This document shows positions 7,276 through 14,546 of a stretch of 33,716 nucleotides of DNA, in pieces. The stretch is from a virus. Numbering within the stretch: position 1 is the stretch's first letter; each line of letters begins with the position of its first letter. A program made the translations under genes and the position numbers. Location of the stretch: positions 1 through 33,716 of the IMG/VR virus record IMGVR_UViG_3300043446_000712; one strand, 5' to 3'. A model generated the notes under the pieces. It did not search any database. It worked only from the letters and a program-made list of their open reading frames with translations, and was not told where the DNA came from.

Positions 7276-8509
7276 TCTTCATGTTTGGTAAATTTTCATA
7301 GATGGGCTTAATAATACCTCTGTTAATATCCCAGTCTAAGTAGAAATCAAACTCGTGTCCGTGACGGTTTTTTCGACTAACCACTTCAATCATATTTGTA
7401 TTTGGATATCTGTGGATAGCCATAGCCATATCTGCATCATATTCAATCGCTTTTGACCATGCAACTTGGCTCATCATTGGTGGTTCATCTTGGTCCGATA
7501 TGTCGTCTGCCGTTGCAGCGGTGATATCGACAATCGGAATATTGTTTGAAACTGCAAGCAATTTAAATTCACGAGAGATATTACGGTTACGCTCTACTTC
7601 AGAGTTGCTTCGCTTGTTATCATTAAACAGCTGGTGGTAATCAAGAATAACTAGGTCTGGCTTGTGCTGGTCTATTTTACCTTGAACAACTGCTGGAGTT
7701 ACGTCTGCTAAGCCTTCATTAGATACAAGAATAAATCCATTCTTATTTTCAAACTTCTTCTTGCCCCAAGACTTAAAATCATCTATATTAACATCACCTT
7801 TAGAAAAATCACTATTCTTAAATAATCCAGAACCCATAATTGTATAAATACGGTCACGCATATTTTCTGGTGACATTTCAAGAGAAATAATCATAGGCTT
7901 AAATCCTTGTTCCCATGCCTTGCATGCAAGATAAGATGTAAACCAAGTCTTACCACGTCCTGGCCAGCCAATTGCAACAATTAAATGTCCTGGTGCCATG
8001 CCTGTAGGATATGCTTTGTCAATTGCCTCAATGCCTGTAATAATTCCTGGGCTACCACCCATTGCGGCTGAGCGTTCTTTAACTGAAGCAAAATGTTGTT
8101 CTGCTAACGCTATATCAGTAAGATCAATATCACGAATATTATTTGTATGCCTACTAAGTCCAGCAAGTTTACTTTGAATATCTGCAAGAACTCTGGCTGC
8201 AGAATCTTCCTTAAGAGCAGAGCCAGCCTGTAGAATAATAGTCTTTAGTCTTGAAGAAATATACTCATTCTTTAATTGATCAAGATAATAACCAGTCTCT
8301 GCATTTGCTGATGAGTCTGGCTCAAAATCTCTATGCCGTTCCATGATAATTCCAACTTCAGGAACAGCTTTAAACTTATAATAATAATTCTTTAGGCTTT
8401 CCCAAACATCACGATATGCGGTAAATAGTTCATCAACGTTAGAGGCAAGCAGTGTGCTAATATCCTTATTCTTGCATACTGCTGTGATTACTTTTGCTTC
8501 TATATTCAC
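7256..8509 (-). CDS. DnaB-like replicative helicase
   Basis: This 417-residue protein has an N-terminal helical domain (about residues 1-110) and a RecA-type motor domain. Walker A is GWPGRGKT (181-188). The following SLEMSPENMRDR (209-220) is the classic DnaB H1a/H2 region, and Walker B is DLVILDYHQL with D290. SRKNRHG near residue 373 and the strand before it match the C-terminal arginine-finger region. It should unwind DNA at the fork as a hexamer and recruit primase. It starts with GTG at 8509, coupled by GTGA overlap to the upstream gene, and GGCGGAGAAGA provides the ribosome site. Confidence 0.93.
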   Translation of the reverse strand: MNIEAKVITAVCKNKDISTLLASNVDELFTAYRDVWESLKNYYYKFKAVPEVGIIMERHRDFEPDSSANAETGYYLDQLKNEYISSRLKTIILQAGSALKEDSAARVLADIQSKLAGLSRHTNNIRDIDLTDIALAEQHFASVKERSAAMGGSPGIITGIEAIDKAYPTGMAPGHLIVAIGWPGRGKTWFTSYLACKAWEQGFKPMIISLEMSPENMRDRIYTIMGSGLFKNSDFSKGDVNIDDFKSWGKKKFENKNGFILVSNEGLADVTPAVVQGKIDQHKPDLVILDYHQLFNDNKRSNSEVERNRNISREFKLLAVSNNIPIVDITAATADDISDQDEPPMMSQVAWSKAIEYDADMAMAIHRYPNTNMIEVVSRKNRHGHEFDFYLDWDINRGIIKPIYENLPNMKNDASEN

Positions 8510-8829
8510 TCTTCTCCGCCTTCTACTAACTTCTTAGTCTGCTCTCTTAGCATAACCCTGTTTGCCTTATCCTTCTGAATCTCTGTCTCTACTTGATCTA
8601 TCCTGTCAAAGTTATAGAAAAAGAAATTAAGCGGGTGTCCAGATTTACTGGTTTTAAAATAATACTCAAGTAATTCTTTGGCACGATCATATCCTACACT
8701 ATCTATGACATCTTGCATAGCCCATTTCTCACGAAACTTATTTAAGCGTGGCTTTTTGCCATATTTTTGAAAATATAATCTTTCATAAATTCCTATTAAA
8801 ACATAGGGCTCTTTACTTTTTTCCGCCAC
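8506..8829 (-). CDS. Small replication-region protein, possible helicase loader
   Basis: This 107-residue protein starts with GTG at 8829, with GAGGA five bases upstream. It is mostly helical and basic, with a FREKWAMQDVIDSVGYDRAKELLEYYFK helix pair and a conserved-looking PLNFFFYNFDRIDQ segment, then a charged C-terminal helix. It is directly upstream of, and overlaps, the DnaB-like helicase. Many phages place a helicase loader there. The size and helical character fit, but I cannot name a family, so the loader role is a position-based suggestion. Confidence 0.7.
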   Translation of the reverse strand: MAEKSKEPYVLIGIYERLYFQKYGKKPRLNKFREKWAMQDVIDSVGYDRAKELLEYYFKTSKSGHPLNFFFYNFDRIDQVETEIQKDKANRVMLREQTKKLVEGGEE

Positions 8830-9022
8830 TTAATTCCTCTTCTACCTCACGAGTTTTTTCAATTAGTTTATCTTCTACAAATTTATATACACGCTCTGTT
8901 GCAGAATCTACATTCTCACCGCTACGGACAATATCTTCAACACCAATTCCAATTTTAATGCTTTCATAATTACCTAAATTTCTAGTAAATGATAGATCAA
9001 CTTTAACTTTTGTTTCTGACAT
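8813..9022 (-). CDS. Small hypothetical replication-region protein
   Basis: This 69-residue protein begins with KVKVDLSFTRNLGNYESIKIGIGVE, a likely beta-hairpin, and continues as a charged amphipathic helix (DSATERVYKFVEDKLIEKTREVEEEL). I do not recognise a named family. ATG at 9022 overlaps the stop of the 35-residue zinc-finger gene as TAATG, and its end overlaps the GTG of the next gene, so it is part of a tightly coupled run leading into the helicase. Confidence 0.7.
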   Translation of the reverse strand: MSETKVKVDLSFTRNLGNYESIKIGIGVEDIVRSGENVDSATERVYKFVEDKLIEKTREVEEELSGGKK

Positions 9023-9129
9023 TACTTGTGCTCCTTTAGGTGTCTATTTAATGTTTCATGGGCAAATATTCCCCAACGAACTTCTATTTCTTTAGAACAT
9101 AAACTACAAATAACTACTCTGCCTGTCAT
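9022..9129 (-). CDS. 35-residue C2H2 zinc-finger protein
   Basis: This short gene fills the gap between the HTH gene and the 69-residue gene. ATG at 9129 overlaps the upstream stop as ATGA, and its TAA overlaps the next ATG as TAATG. The product is almost only one zinc finger: C8-x2-C11, then W19, F22, L27, H30 and H34. The finger-type spacing F-x4-L-x2-H-x3-H follows the C-x2-C pair. The fit to both flanking gene junctions is strong evidence for a real gene despite the size. It may bind DNA or a protein partner; function is unknown. Confidence 0.75.
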   Translation of the reverse strand: MTGRVVICSLCSKEIEVRWGIFAHETLNRHLKEHK

Positions 9130-9614
9130 TCTTCCGCCTTCCATACTGGAACGAACTTTCCGTCGCTGGTCTTAGTATACAATATTAAATTGTGTTTGAG
9201 AAGAGCTAATAGTTCTGAGCGGGAAGGAACTTCAGAAGTATATCCGTCATCTAAAATAAACTGATGTATCTCCAGTATATCTTCTTCGGTTAACATATAC
9301 ATAGACCAACTTGCATCGTCTGGATTACTAATTGGATATATCTTAGTTGGCTTTTGAATCTTGCCTGCTAAAATATAATCCTCCACAGTAATCTTATGTC
9401 TATTTAAAAGTTTAGCTGCTTCACGTAAGGTATATGCCTTTTGCATATGCTTATTAACTAAAGAATAGTTATACATTACCCTGCGCCTTTCAGGGTAACA
9501 CCAAGCAACAATTTCATCTCTTGCACGAGATATCCTTAAAGACTTATGTATTTTTCCGTCTAAGAAAAAATAGAGTAGTCTTTTAGGTGTTCGAATTCTT
9601 TTTGTTCTAGCCAT
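9126..9614 (-). CDS. HTH (MerR/excisionase-like) DNA-binding protein
   Basis: This 162-residue protein has a very basic N-terminus (MARTKRIRTPKR) and a beta-rich segment with DGKIHKSLRISRARDEIVAWCYP. Residues 59-90 (AYTLREAAKLLNRHKITVEDYILAGKIQKP) read as a MerR/excisionase-type winged helix: the xxxEAAKLLNxxxxTVxxYIxxGKI pattern. A C-terminal helical part follows (TEEDILEIHQFIL). It could regulate phage genes or act as an architectural protein. It overlaps the upstream zinc-ribbon gene by 55 bases; M47 is a possible later start, but the upstream part looks like protein. It runs ATGA into the 35-residue finger gene. Confidence 0.75.
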   Translation of the reverse strand: MARTKRIRTPKRLLYFFLDGKIHKSLRISRARDEIVAWCYPERRRVMYNYSLVNKHMQKAYTLREAAKLLNRHKITVEDYILAGKIQKPTKIYPISNPDDASWSMYMLTEEDILEIHQFILDDGYTSEVPSRSELLALLKHNLILYTKTSDGKFVPVWKAEE

Positions 9615-9748
9615 CGTCCTAATGGGCTTCTATCCTTATTAATCATCCATCTCTTGCCACACATGATGCAGAAGAGTTCTACATGTAGTTTTTGTGAGAA
9701 TACTCTATCTACAAAAACTCTTCCTTTACACTTTTGACATTTCATCAT
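9560..9748 (-). CDS. Small zinc-ribbon protein
   Basis: This 62-residue protein has CQKC (residues 4-7) and CIMC (27-30), the two knuckles of a treble-clef or zinc-ribbon fold, followed by a charged helix. It starts at 9748, coupled to the metallophosphoesterase stop by ATGA, and overlaps the HTH gene. It may bind nucleic acid; no specific function can be assigned. Confidence 0.7.
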   Translation of the reverse strand: MMKCQKCKGRVFVDRVFSQKLHVELFCIMCGKRWMINKDRSPLGRWLEQKEFEHLKDYSIFS

Positions 9749-10551
9749 AGCTTAAACACCTTGCCATCTACGACGCATGAATAGTCTGGGGACACTTCAA
9801 TTAACTGAACATGAGGCCACTTACCATTTTCAATATGTGCTACGGCAAAACCTTTTTGCCAATCGTGATGCTGTGAGTATTTCATACCACTAGATCTTGG
9901 ATCACACATATGACCAATTTCATAGCCACGAATTGTTTCTCCTTTGCCCTTATTTCTAAGTTCATATGTTTGGAAATGTGCTGCCATTCTGTGCGAATGT
10001 CCACGAATTATTGATACTTGTAAATTGTTCATATCTGCACGAACTGCACCAGTATCTGCTACTGATATTCCATGGTGAACATGGATATCACCGTAACGCT
10101 TTTTTGGCAAAGCATCATAATAAATATAATCATATCCTAAAGAATCTAAATTCCAAAGTGCTTCTGGCGTAACTATATTTAGAAAGTCTGGAAGTTTTGC
10201 ATCTATATAATTAAATACACGAATGTCATGATTACCTAAAGCGGTAAATAATTCTGCATCTGGTCCAGCAACTTCTCTATTCATTGCATAAAATTCTCTT
10301 GCGCCTTTAGCTTCATGTTGCATGAGAGGAACAATTGCTGCTCCGTTTTGATCTTTATGCATTCTTAAAAACTCTGCAGATTTACCTTCTGTAAATCTAC
10401 TATAACATGCTTGATCGTCGGTATCTCCAAGGATGTCTACAACATCTGGTTTCCACCATTTCATTACTTCAAACCAAAGCTTAATCATTTTATCGTCTTG
10501 ATATGGGAACTGCTGATCGGACGATAACATCCATTTGAGATCGTTTGTCAT
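9745..10551 (-). CDS. Calcineurin-like metallophosphoesterase
   Basis: This 268-residue protein carries the five blocks of the superfamily: D12-x-Q14 in SSDQQFP, GDTDD (42-46), GNHD (106-109), VHHG (158-161) and GHSH (184-187). These residues bind two metals and hydrolyse phosphomono- or diesters. The first block has Gln where the usual D-x-H has His, as occurs in some subfamilies. The substrate is unknown; a nuclease or nucleotide phosphatase would fit. It is the first gene after the tail/replication boundary and has AAGGA about 6 bases before ATG. A TTGACA-type promoter 50-80 bases upstream probably starts the replication operon here. Confidence 0.88.
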   Translation of the reverse strand: MTNDLKWMLSSDQQFPYQDDKMIKLWFEVMKWWKPDVVDILGDTDDQACYSRFTEGKSAEFLRMHKDQNGAAIVPLMQHEAKGAREFYAMNREVAGPDAELFTALGNHDIRVFNYIDAKLPDFLNIVTPEALWNLDSLGYDYIYYDALPKKRYGDIHVHHGISVADTGAVRADMNNLQVSIIRGHSHRMAAHFQTYELRNKGKGETIRGYEIGHMCDPRSSGMKYSQHHDWQKGFAVAHIENGKWPHVQLIEVSPDYSCVVDGKVFKL

Positions 10552-10566
10552 TTTAATCCTTATACT

Positions 10567-10593
10567 AAAAAAGTCACGGAATCGTGACTTTTT
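10567..10593 (-). terminator. Hairpin with U-tract at the tail/replication boundary
   Basis: AAAAGTCACG and CGTGACTTTT pair around a four-base loop (11 pairs including the A/T flank), and a T-run follows in both directions. It can terminate late transcripts after the H-lectin gene. Because the promoter at 10633-10606 would start RNA at about 10599, the same hairpin would also form the very 5' end of the replication message. Confidence 0.75.
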
Positions 10594-10615
10594 ATGCTAC
10601 AGCAAATTGTAGCAT
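10594..10615. promoter_or_regulatory. Inverted repeat over the -10 box, possible operator
   Basis: ATGCTAC and GTAGCAT face each other across eight bases, covering the TACAAT -10 box and the expected start. A bound repressor or activator would directly control the promoter. It could also fold as a hairpin in late RNA just before the terminator. The dyad is seen; the operator role is inferred. Confidence 0.5.
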
Positions 10616-10633
10616 TTACTAATTGGCTGTCAA
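10606..10633 (-). promoter_or_regulatory. Consensus promoter for the replication operon
   Basis: On the minus strand TTGACA (10633-10628), a 16-base spacer, then TACAAT (10611-10606), with TGc just before the -10. This is the best -35/-10 pair I saw in the window. The start would be near 10599, driving the metallophosphoesterase and the following replication genes. Confidence 0.75.
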
Positions 10634-10635
10634 GC

Positions 10636-11058
10636 CTATACTTCTTTTTCTGCTGCTGCTATCCAATGGAATGTTGGAGAGGTTACTGCTTTAGCACTTG
10701 ATTTAGCATCAAACGTAAATCCATTAATTGTTACACTTTTTATTCTAATATAAATATATGTATCTGACGCATATCCTACATTTATATTAACCGATGGCAC
10801 TTTGGTAAATGGTGGGTTAAATGAAATTGTTTTATCAGTAGACCAAGCATCTGTTTTAATATCTATTCCAGTAACGCTGCCTGCCTGCACATCAGTAATT
10901 TTATCTATTCTTGTACCTAATTCATTTTTTGCTTTTAATACGCTTTGATTTGAAAGAGTATTAGCATTTTCAATTAGCGTACCAAGTTTATTTAAATCAT
11001 CAGTGCTGATAGGGTTTCCTGGATTAAATACTGGTTTTGCAATTGGTTGCTGCGCCAT
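10636..11058 (-). CDS. Tail protein with H-type lectin domain
   Basis: This 140-residue protein has an N-terminal helical or collar part (STDDLNKLGTLIENANTLSNQSVLKAKNELGTRIDKI) and a C-terminal H-type-lectin-like sandwich (about 75-135): ISFNPPFTKVPSVNINV, then IRIKSVTINGFTFDA and PTFHWIAAA. The F-x-x-x-P-x-V, GFTF and FHWIA blocks are diagnostic of this fold, which binds sugars in small trimeric receptor-binding proteins. It is the last late gene before the terminator and likely helps recognise cell-surface glycans. ATG overlaps the upstream stop as TAATG. Confidence 0.75.
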   Translation of the reverse strand: MAQQPIAKPVFNPGNPISTDDLNKLGTLIENANTLSNQSVLKAKNELGTRIDKITDVQAGSVTGIDIKTDAWSTDKTISFNPPFTKVPSVNINVGYASDTYIYIRIKSVTINGFTFDAKSSAKAVTSPTFHWIAAAEKEV

Positions 11059-11447
11059 TATAAATTTTCTCCTAGATCATGCATATTTGCTTCCGCCTCA
11101 GAAACTTCTATTACAGATTTCCTATTTAGGCCATATCTGTCAAAAGAGTCTGGGTCTACAATATGCCGCTTTTTGTTTTGCGATATTAAATACATTTTAC
11201 CATCCGCTATGTTCTTTATCAAAGTACCATCACGGAAGCCTAGTTTACCTACAAGCTTCATTCCTACCACCGCTTGTTCGGTAGCATTCACGGTTGTAAA
11301 GCACCATGAATCTGCAGCACGATCAGAAATAAGCTTATAGCGTTTGCCATCTTTAACCCAATATATAGCTTTGTCAGTTTTAACTGCTAGGCCAGAAGGG
11401 ATTAGTGTTGGACTATTTACTGTCGTCGTCTTGTGCTTCTTCAGCAT
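11058..11447 (-). CDS. Tail-region protein with two tandem cell-surface-type repeats
   Basis: From ATG at 11447 the protein has 129 residues. Two copies of a short repeat can be seen: PSGLAVKTDKAIYWVKDGKRYKLIS and RDGTLIKNIADGKMYLISQNKKRHIVD, each with a (S/D)G-x-L-x-K start, a Y-(W/L)-(V/I) strand and a KR-x-x-I end. Such repeats occur in phage tail and secreted proteins of Gram-positive bacteria. The open frame continues to an ATG at 11504, but that stretch lies over the 52-residue coiled-coil gene, so 11447 is chosen. It lies between fibre and lectin genes, so a tail-tip role is likely. I cannot name the family. Confidence 0.6.
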   Translation of the reverse strand: MLKKHKTTTVNSPTLIPSGLAVKTDKAIYWVKDGKRYKLISDRAADSWCFTTVNATEQAVVGMKLVGKLGFRDGTLIKNIADGKMYLISQNKKRHIVDPDSFDRYGLNRKSVIEVSEAEANMHDLGENL

Positions 11448-11571
11448 TTTTCTTATCAAGAAGTTGAGTAATTTCTGCCCGTAGAATTGCAATTTGAGTT
11501 TCATAATTTGCTACAATCTCGCCTATGCGTTGTTGCAGGGCGGTAATAACGAGTTCTGCTTTTTCTGCCAT
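11413..11571 (-). CDS. 52-residue coiled-coil protein in the tail-fibre region
   Basis: ATG at 11571 with AGGAGAAAC directly upstream opens a 52-residue frame ending at TAG 11413. The protein is one long heptad-rich helix (ALQQRIGEIVANYETQIAILRAEITQLLDKK) followed by an acidic tail (EEAQDDDSK). The strong ribosome site, the fit in the gap after the fibre gene, and clean coiled-coil character support it. It overlaps the next gene by 35 bases. It could be a fibre-assembly chaperone or a minor structural trimeric coil. Confidence 0.75.
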   Translation of the reverse strand: MAEKAELVITALQQRIGEIVANYETQIAILRAEITQLLDKKNAEEAQDDDSK

Positions 11572-11592
11572 GTTTCTCCTAATGTAGACCTA

Positions 11593-11610
11593 AAGGATAC
11601 CATTATCCTT
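11593..11610 (-). terminator. Small hairpin at the fibre gene stop
   Basis: AAGGATA and TATCCTT pair around a four-base loop that includes the fibre stop codon; only TTT follows. It is probably a weak attenuator or 3'-end stabiliser rather than a full terminator. Confidence 0.3.
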
Positions 11611-14545
11611 CTAGAGCGTCAAGTCTTTCTTCTAATTCTTCTATTTTTAATAAAGCATGCTTTAATGCTGCCACCGTGGTTGGAACTAGGCTAGAAAATC
11701 CAACTTCTTGATAGACTGGATTATTTTCTTCATCAATTGCATCTTTTTCTCCCATTACTGCAAATGGAGCAACTTCAGATAGTTCATGAGCAATGAATCC
11801 AACTATTTCTTTTTTATCTGGGTCTGATTTAAAGTTAAATTTTCTTATTGGAATACTTTTTATAATTTCTGCTGAATTCAATATATCATAGTTAACAATA
11901 TTTTCTTTTAATCTGTAATCTGAAGACGTTGCGGTTTCAAATGTGTTAGTAGATGTGTTATATCTTAAATTACCTACAGTGGTAGCATTTCTTATAGCTC
12001 TAAAGAATGAAGGGTTTGTTTGGCCTGTATCGCTATATCTATGTGCAAAATAAACTGAAGATGTAGTAATGCTGGAGCCGTCACGTCTTGCAGTAATATA
12101 GGTAGTTCCAATATATGTTCCAGGACTTTCCGCTGCAGCAGATGTATCTGGGGTTCCCGTATAAAATGATCCAGCAGTCATACTTCCACTAGCACTAGTT
12201 TGATCGGCAGATAAATTAATATAGCTATATGGAGCTAGAGAATATATATTAATATTGCCTTGATTTCCAGTAGAATATGGTGAAGATAAACTTAATATAT
12301 TTTGTGATCCAGAAGTATATGCATATATTGTTCCTGGAACTGTTGCGCTGGTATAGAATGCCATTTGATTTAAATATGATCCATTATTAATTTCAATTCT
12401 ATTTCCAGAAGTTGATGTTTGAATTGTTCCGCCAGTGATTGTAGATCCAGTAATTGTTCCAGTAAATGCAGCACTTCCATTTGATGGATTTAAATAAACT
12501 GTTCTTGTTCCCACATTATTATATAATTCTAAGCCAGTACTACTAAGCCTTATAGAATTATTTCCAGTTCCAGTATTAACATTAACATTATTTAAATTAA
12601 TTGTTCCTGTTGATATAACTCCACCAGAAATTGATGTAACATTTGAGTTAACTTGTCCTGCCGTAATAAAATTTGATATATCGCCAGATGTAGCATATCC
12701 AGTAATTGTTGCATTTGTCATTGTTACTCCGCCGTCTGCTCTTACCCTAAATGGTGCAGAAGATGGTGTAGAATTTCCAGCAAATATAACAATATCTGAC
12801 GCTGAATTATTTACTGGGGAGTATAGGCCTGCTGTATAGCCGCTATTTGGAGCAGAAACAGTAATTCTTGCATTTGACGAATCTAATGTTATAGTTCCAT
12901 TTCCTTGAGTCTTAGATATGGCATTGCTGGTTACGCTCCAGTTTCCTATAGTAGCCGCCGTAGTTGTAAACGTAACTCCGCCAGAAGTTATATTTGAATA
13001 TATATTAGTTGTTGCTGTTCCGCCTGAATCATATGCGCTTAATCCAGAAGATGATATTGCAAGTCTAGCTCCAGATGAAGGTGATGATCCAGCATATAGA
13101 GAACCTGTAGATACCTGCACGTTTCCAGTAAATACTCCAGCTCTTGCACGAATATCTCCCTGAACAATAAATGTTCCGCCGTCCCATGATATGAAATTAT
13201 TTGTATCTCCGCCTAATTTAAATAAGGCTGATTGTGATGAGTCTATATACCAATAGTTATTTGAATTAAATACTAAACCTCGTTTAGTTCCTCCGCTATC
13301 TTGAACTCCATATCCAAATTTAAATGTTCCTGTATCTCCTGTTGCTGATGCGCCGAAGTATCCTACTGTTGTAACATTCTTTCCTATAAAAGGTGTTCCA
13401 GATGCCACTGCGGTTCCTAGTGAAGTATATGATCCTGTTGTATTATTAAATTCATCATACGAAGCAATTCCTACTTCATAAGTAGTTCCTATTGAAAGTC
13501 CTGTTAATCTAAATGTTGTTCCAGTTCCTGGTGAATCTACATACGAATAAGGATTACTTGTTCCATTTTCTCTAAATCTAATTCTATATCCTTTTAATGT
13601 TGCATCTGATACTGCTGACCAAGATATATCTATATACGCATTAAATCCTATTGTTGCTCCAGTTGAATTATCTATTCCAGCAGTTACGCTACCAGAAGCA
13701 GGTGCGGATGGCGCTGTTGAATCTATTGTTACTGCTGCTGTTGGAGTAACTGCAACAGCATTGCTGTAAACGCTACCAGTAACTCCGTTATCCCAAAATT
13801 TTGCACGTACCCATCTTTTATTTGTATTAGATCTATTTATTATAGCTGGGTTTGCTACTCCAGAAAATATAACAGAATATCCAGTTCCTGGGTCTGTGTT
13901 TGAATTTGATTCTACTTCTTCTATTTCTATATGATCATATTCTGGATAAGTTGTAGAGCTTGGAGTAGTATATGAAACAGTATATCCAGCGGTTATTGAA
14001 TCTACAATTATTACTGGGGCTGGAAGTCTGTTTGTTCTACTTGTCAATGAAAACGATACTGCTGTACTTTCATTTCCGTCTTTATCAACAGCCACAATAT
14101 TTCCAGAAAATGCGCTTTGTACAATTATAAACGATGCTAAGTTTTGTGCACGACTAAAAGAAAATTTTTGAGTAGATCCAGAAACTGGTTCTAACCTAAA
14201 AGTTCTTGTAGTTGAATCTGATGCTACTAAAGTTATTCTATAATACGAAAGATTTTCATTTCCTGCATCTGTTTTATTCGATGTAAATGTTAAATTGAAT
14301 GTAGTTCCTTCCCATGATGGAGTTACACTTGTTACAGCATTTGGAGCATATGCTGATGTGATTACTTTTACTACAGCACCCCATACTCCCTTTTTAGAGT
14401 TATCAGAATAATTCCATCTAAATTCTATAGGGTATGTTTTTCCTGGTAGCAGGTCTGTTATTGTTACAAGAAAATAATCATTTTTATTTGGATCTAACCT
14501 TTTACTTCCATCATTCAATGTAAGATCTGGGAAATTATCTGCCAT
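11603..14545 (-). CDS. Tail fibre with FN3 domains and C-terminal S74 self-cleaving chaperone
   Basis: This 980-residue protein starts with several fibronectin-type-III-like domains (about residues 1-70, 70-170, 175-270, 272-385; for example DATLKGYRIRFRENG and LTGLSIGTTYEVGIASYDEF). A long repetitive beta-rich shaft follows, with ITG-x-TI-x-x-GTI type repeats. The end, from about residue 872, is an intramolecular chaperone of the Peptidase_S74 type: SSDYRLKENI holds the Ser and Lys of the cleavage dyad, then FIAHELSEVAP and the final coiled coil LLKIEELEERLDALEG. The chaperone should trimerise the fibre, then cut itself off, leaving about 870 residues. It is a probable receptor-binding fibre. 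AGGA lies 9 bases before ATG. Confidence 0.85.
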   Translation of the reverse strand: MADNFPDLTLNDGSKRLDPNKNDYFLVTITDLLPGKTYPIEFRWNYSDNSKKGVWGAVVKVITSAYAPNAVTSVTPSWEGTTFNLTFTSNKTDAGNENLSYYRITLVASDSTTRTFRLEPVSGSTQKFSFSRAQNLASFIIVQSAFSGNIVAVDKDGNESTAVSFSLTSRTNRLPAPVIIVDSITAGYTVSYTTPSSTTYPEYDHIEIEEVESNSNTDPGTGYSVIFSGVANPAIINRSNTNKRWVRAKFWDNGVTGSVYSNAVAVTPTAAVTIDSTAPSAPASGSVTAGIDNSTGATIGFNAYIDISWSAVSDATLKGYRIRFRENGTSNPYSYVDSPGTGTTFRLTGLSIGTTYEVGIASYDEFNNTTGSYTSLGTAVASGTPFIGKNVTTVGYFGASATGDTGTFKFGYGVQDSGGTKRGLVFNSNNYWYIDSSQSALFKLGGDTNNFISWDGGTFIVQGDIRARAGVFTGNVQVSTGSLYAGSSPSSGARLAISSSGLSAYDSGGTATTNIYSNITSGGVTFTTTAATIGNWSVTSNAISKTQGNGTITLDSSNARITVSAPNSGYTAGLYSPVNNSASDIVIFAGNSTPSSAPFRVRADGGVTMTNATITGYATSGDISNFITAGQVNSNVTSISGGVISTGTINLNNVNVNTGTGNNSIRLSSTGLELYNNVGTRTVYLNPSNGSAAFTGTITGSTITGGTIQTSTSGNRIEINNGSYLNQMAFYTSATVPGTIYAYTSGSQNILSLSSPYSTGNQGNINIYSLAPYSYINLSADQTSASGSMTAGSFYTGTPDTSAAAESPGTYIGTTYITARRDGSSITTSSVYFAHRYSDTGQTNPSFFRAIRNATTVGNLRYNTSTNTFETATSSDYRLKENIVNYDILNSAEIIKSIPIRKFNFKSDPDKKEIVGFIAHELSEVAPFAVMGEKDAIDEENNPVYQEVGFSSLVPTTVAALKHALLKIEELEERLDALEG

Positions 14546-14546
14546 G

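Noticed and set aside
11448-11504. Longer N-terminus for the two-repeat tail protein, starting at 11504
   Set aside because: These bases encode the 52-residue coiled-coil gene in another frame, which has a clear ribosome site; the extra residues look like shadow sequence.
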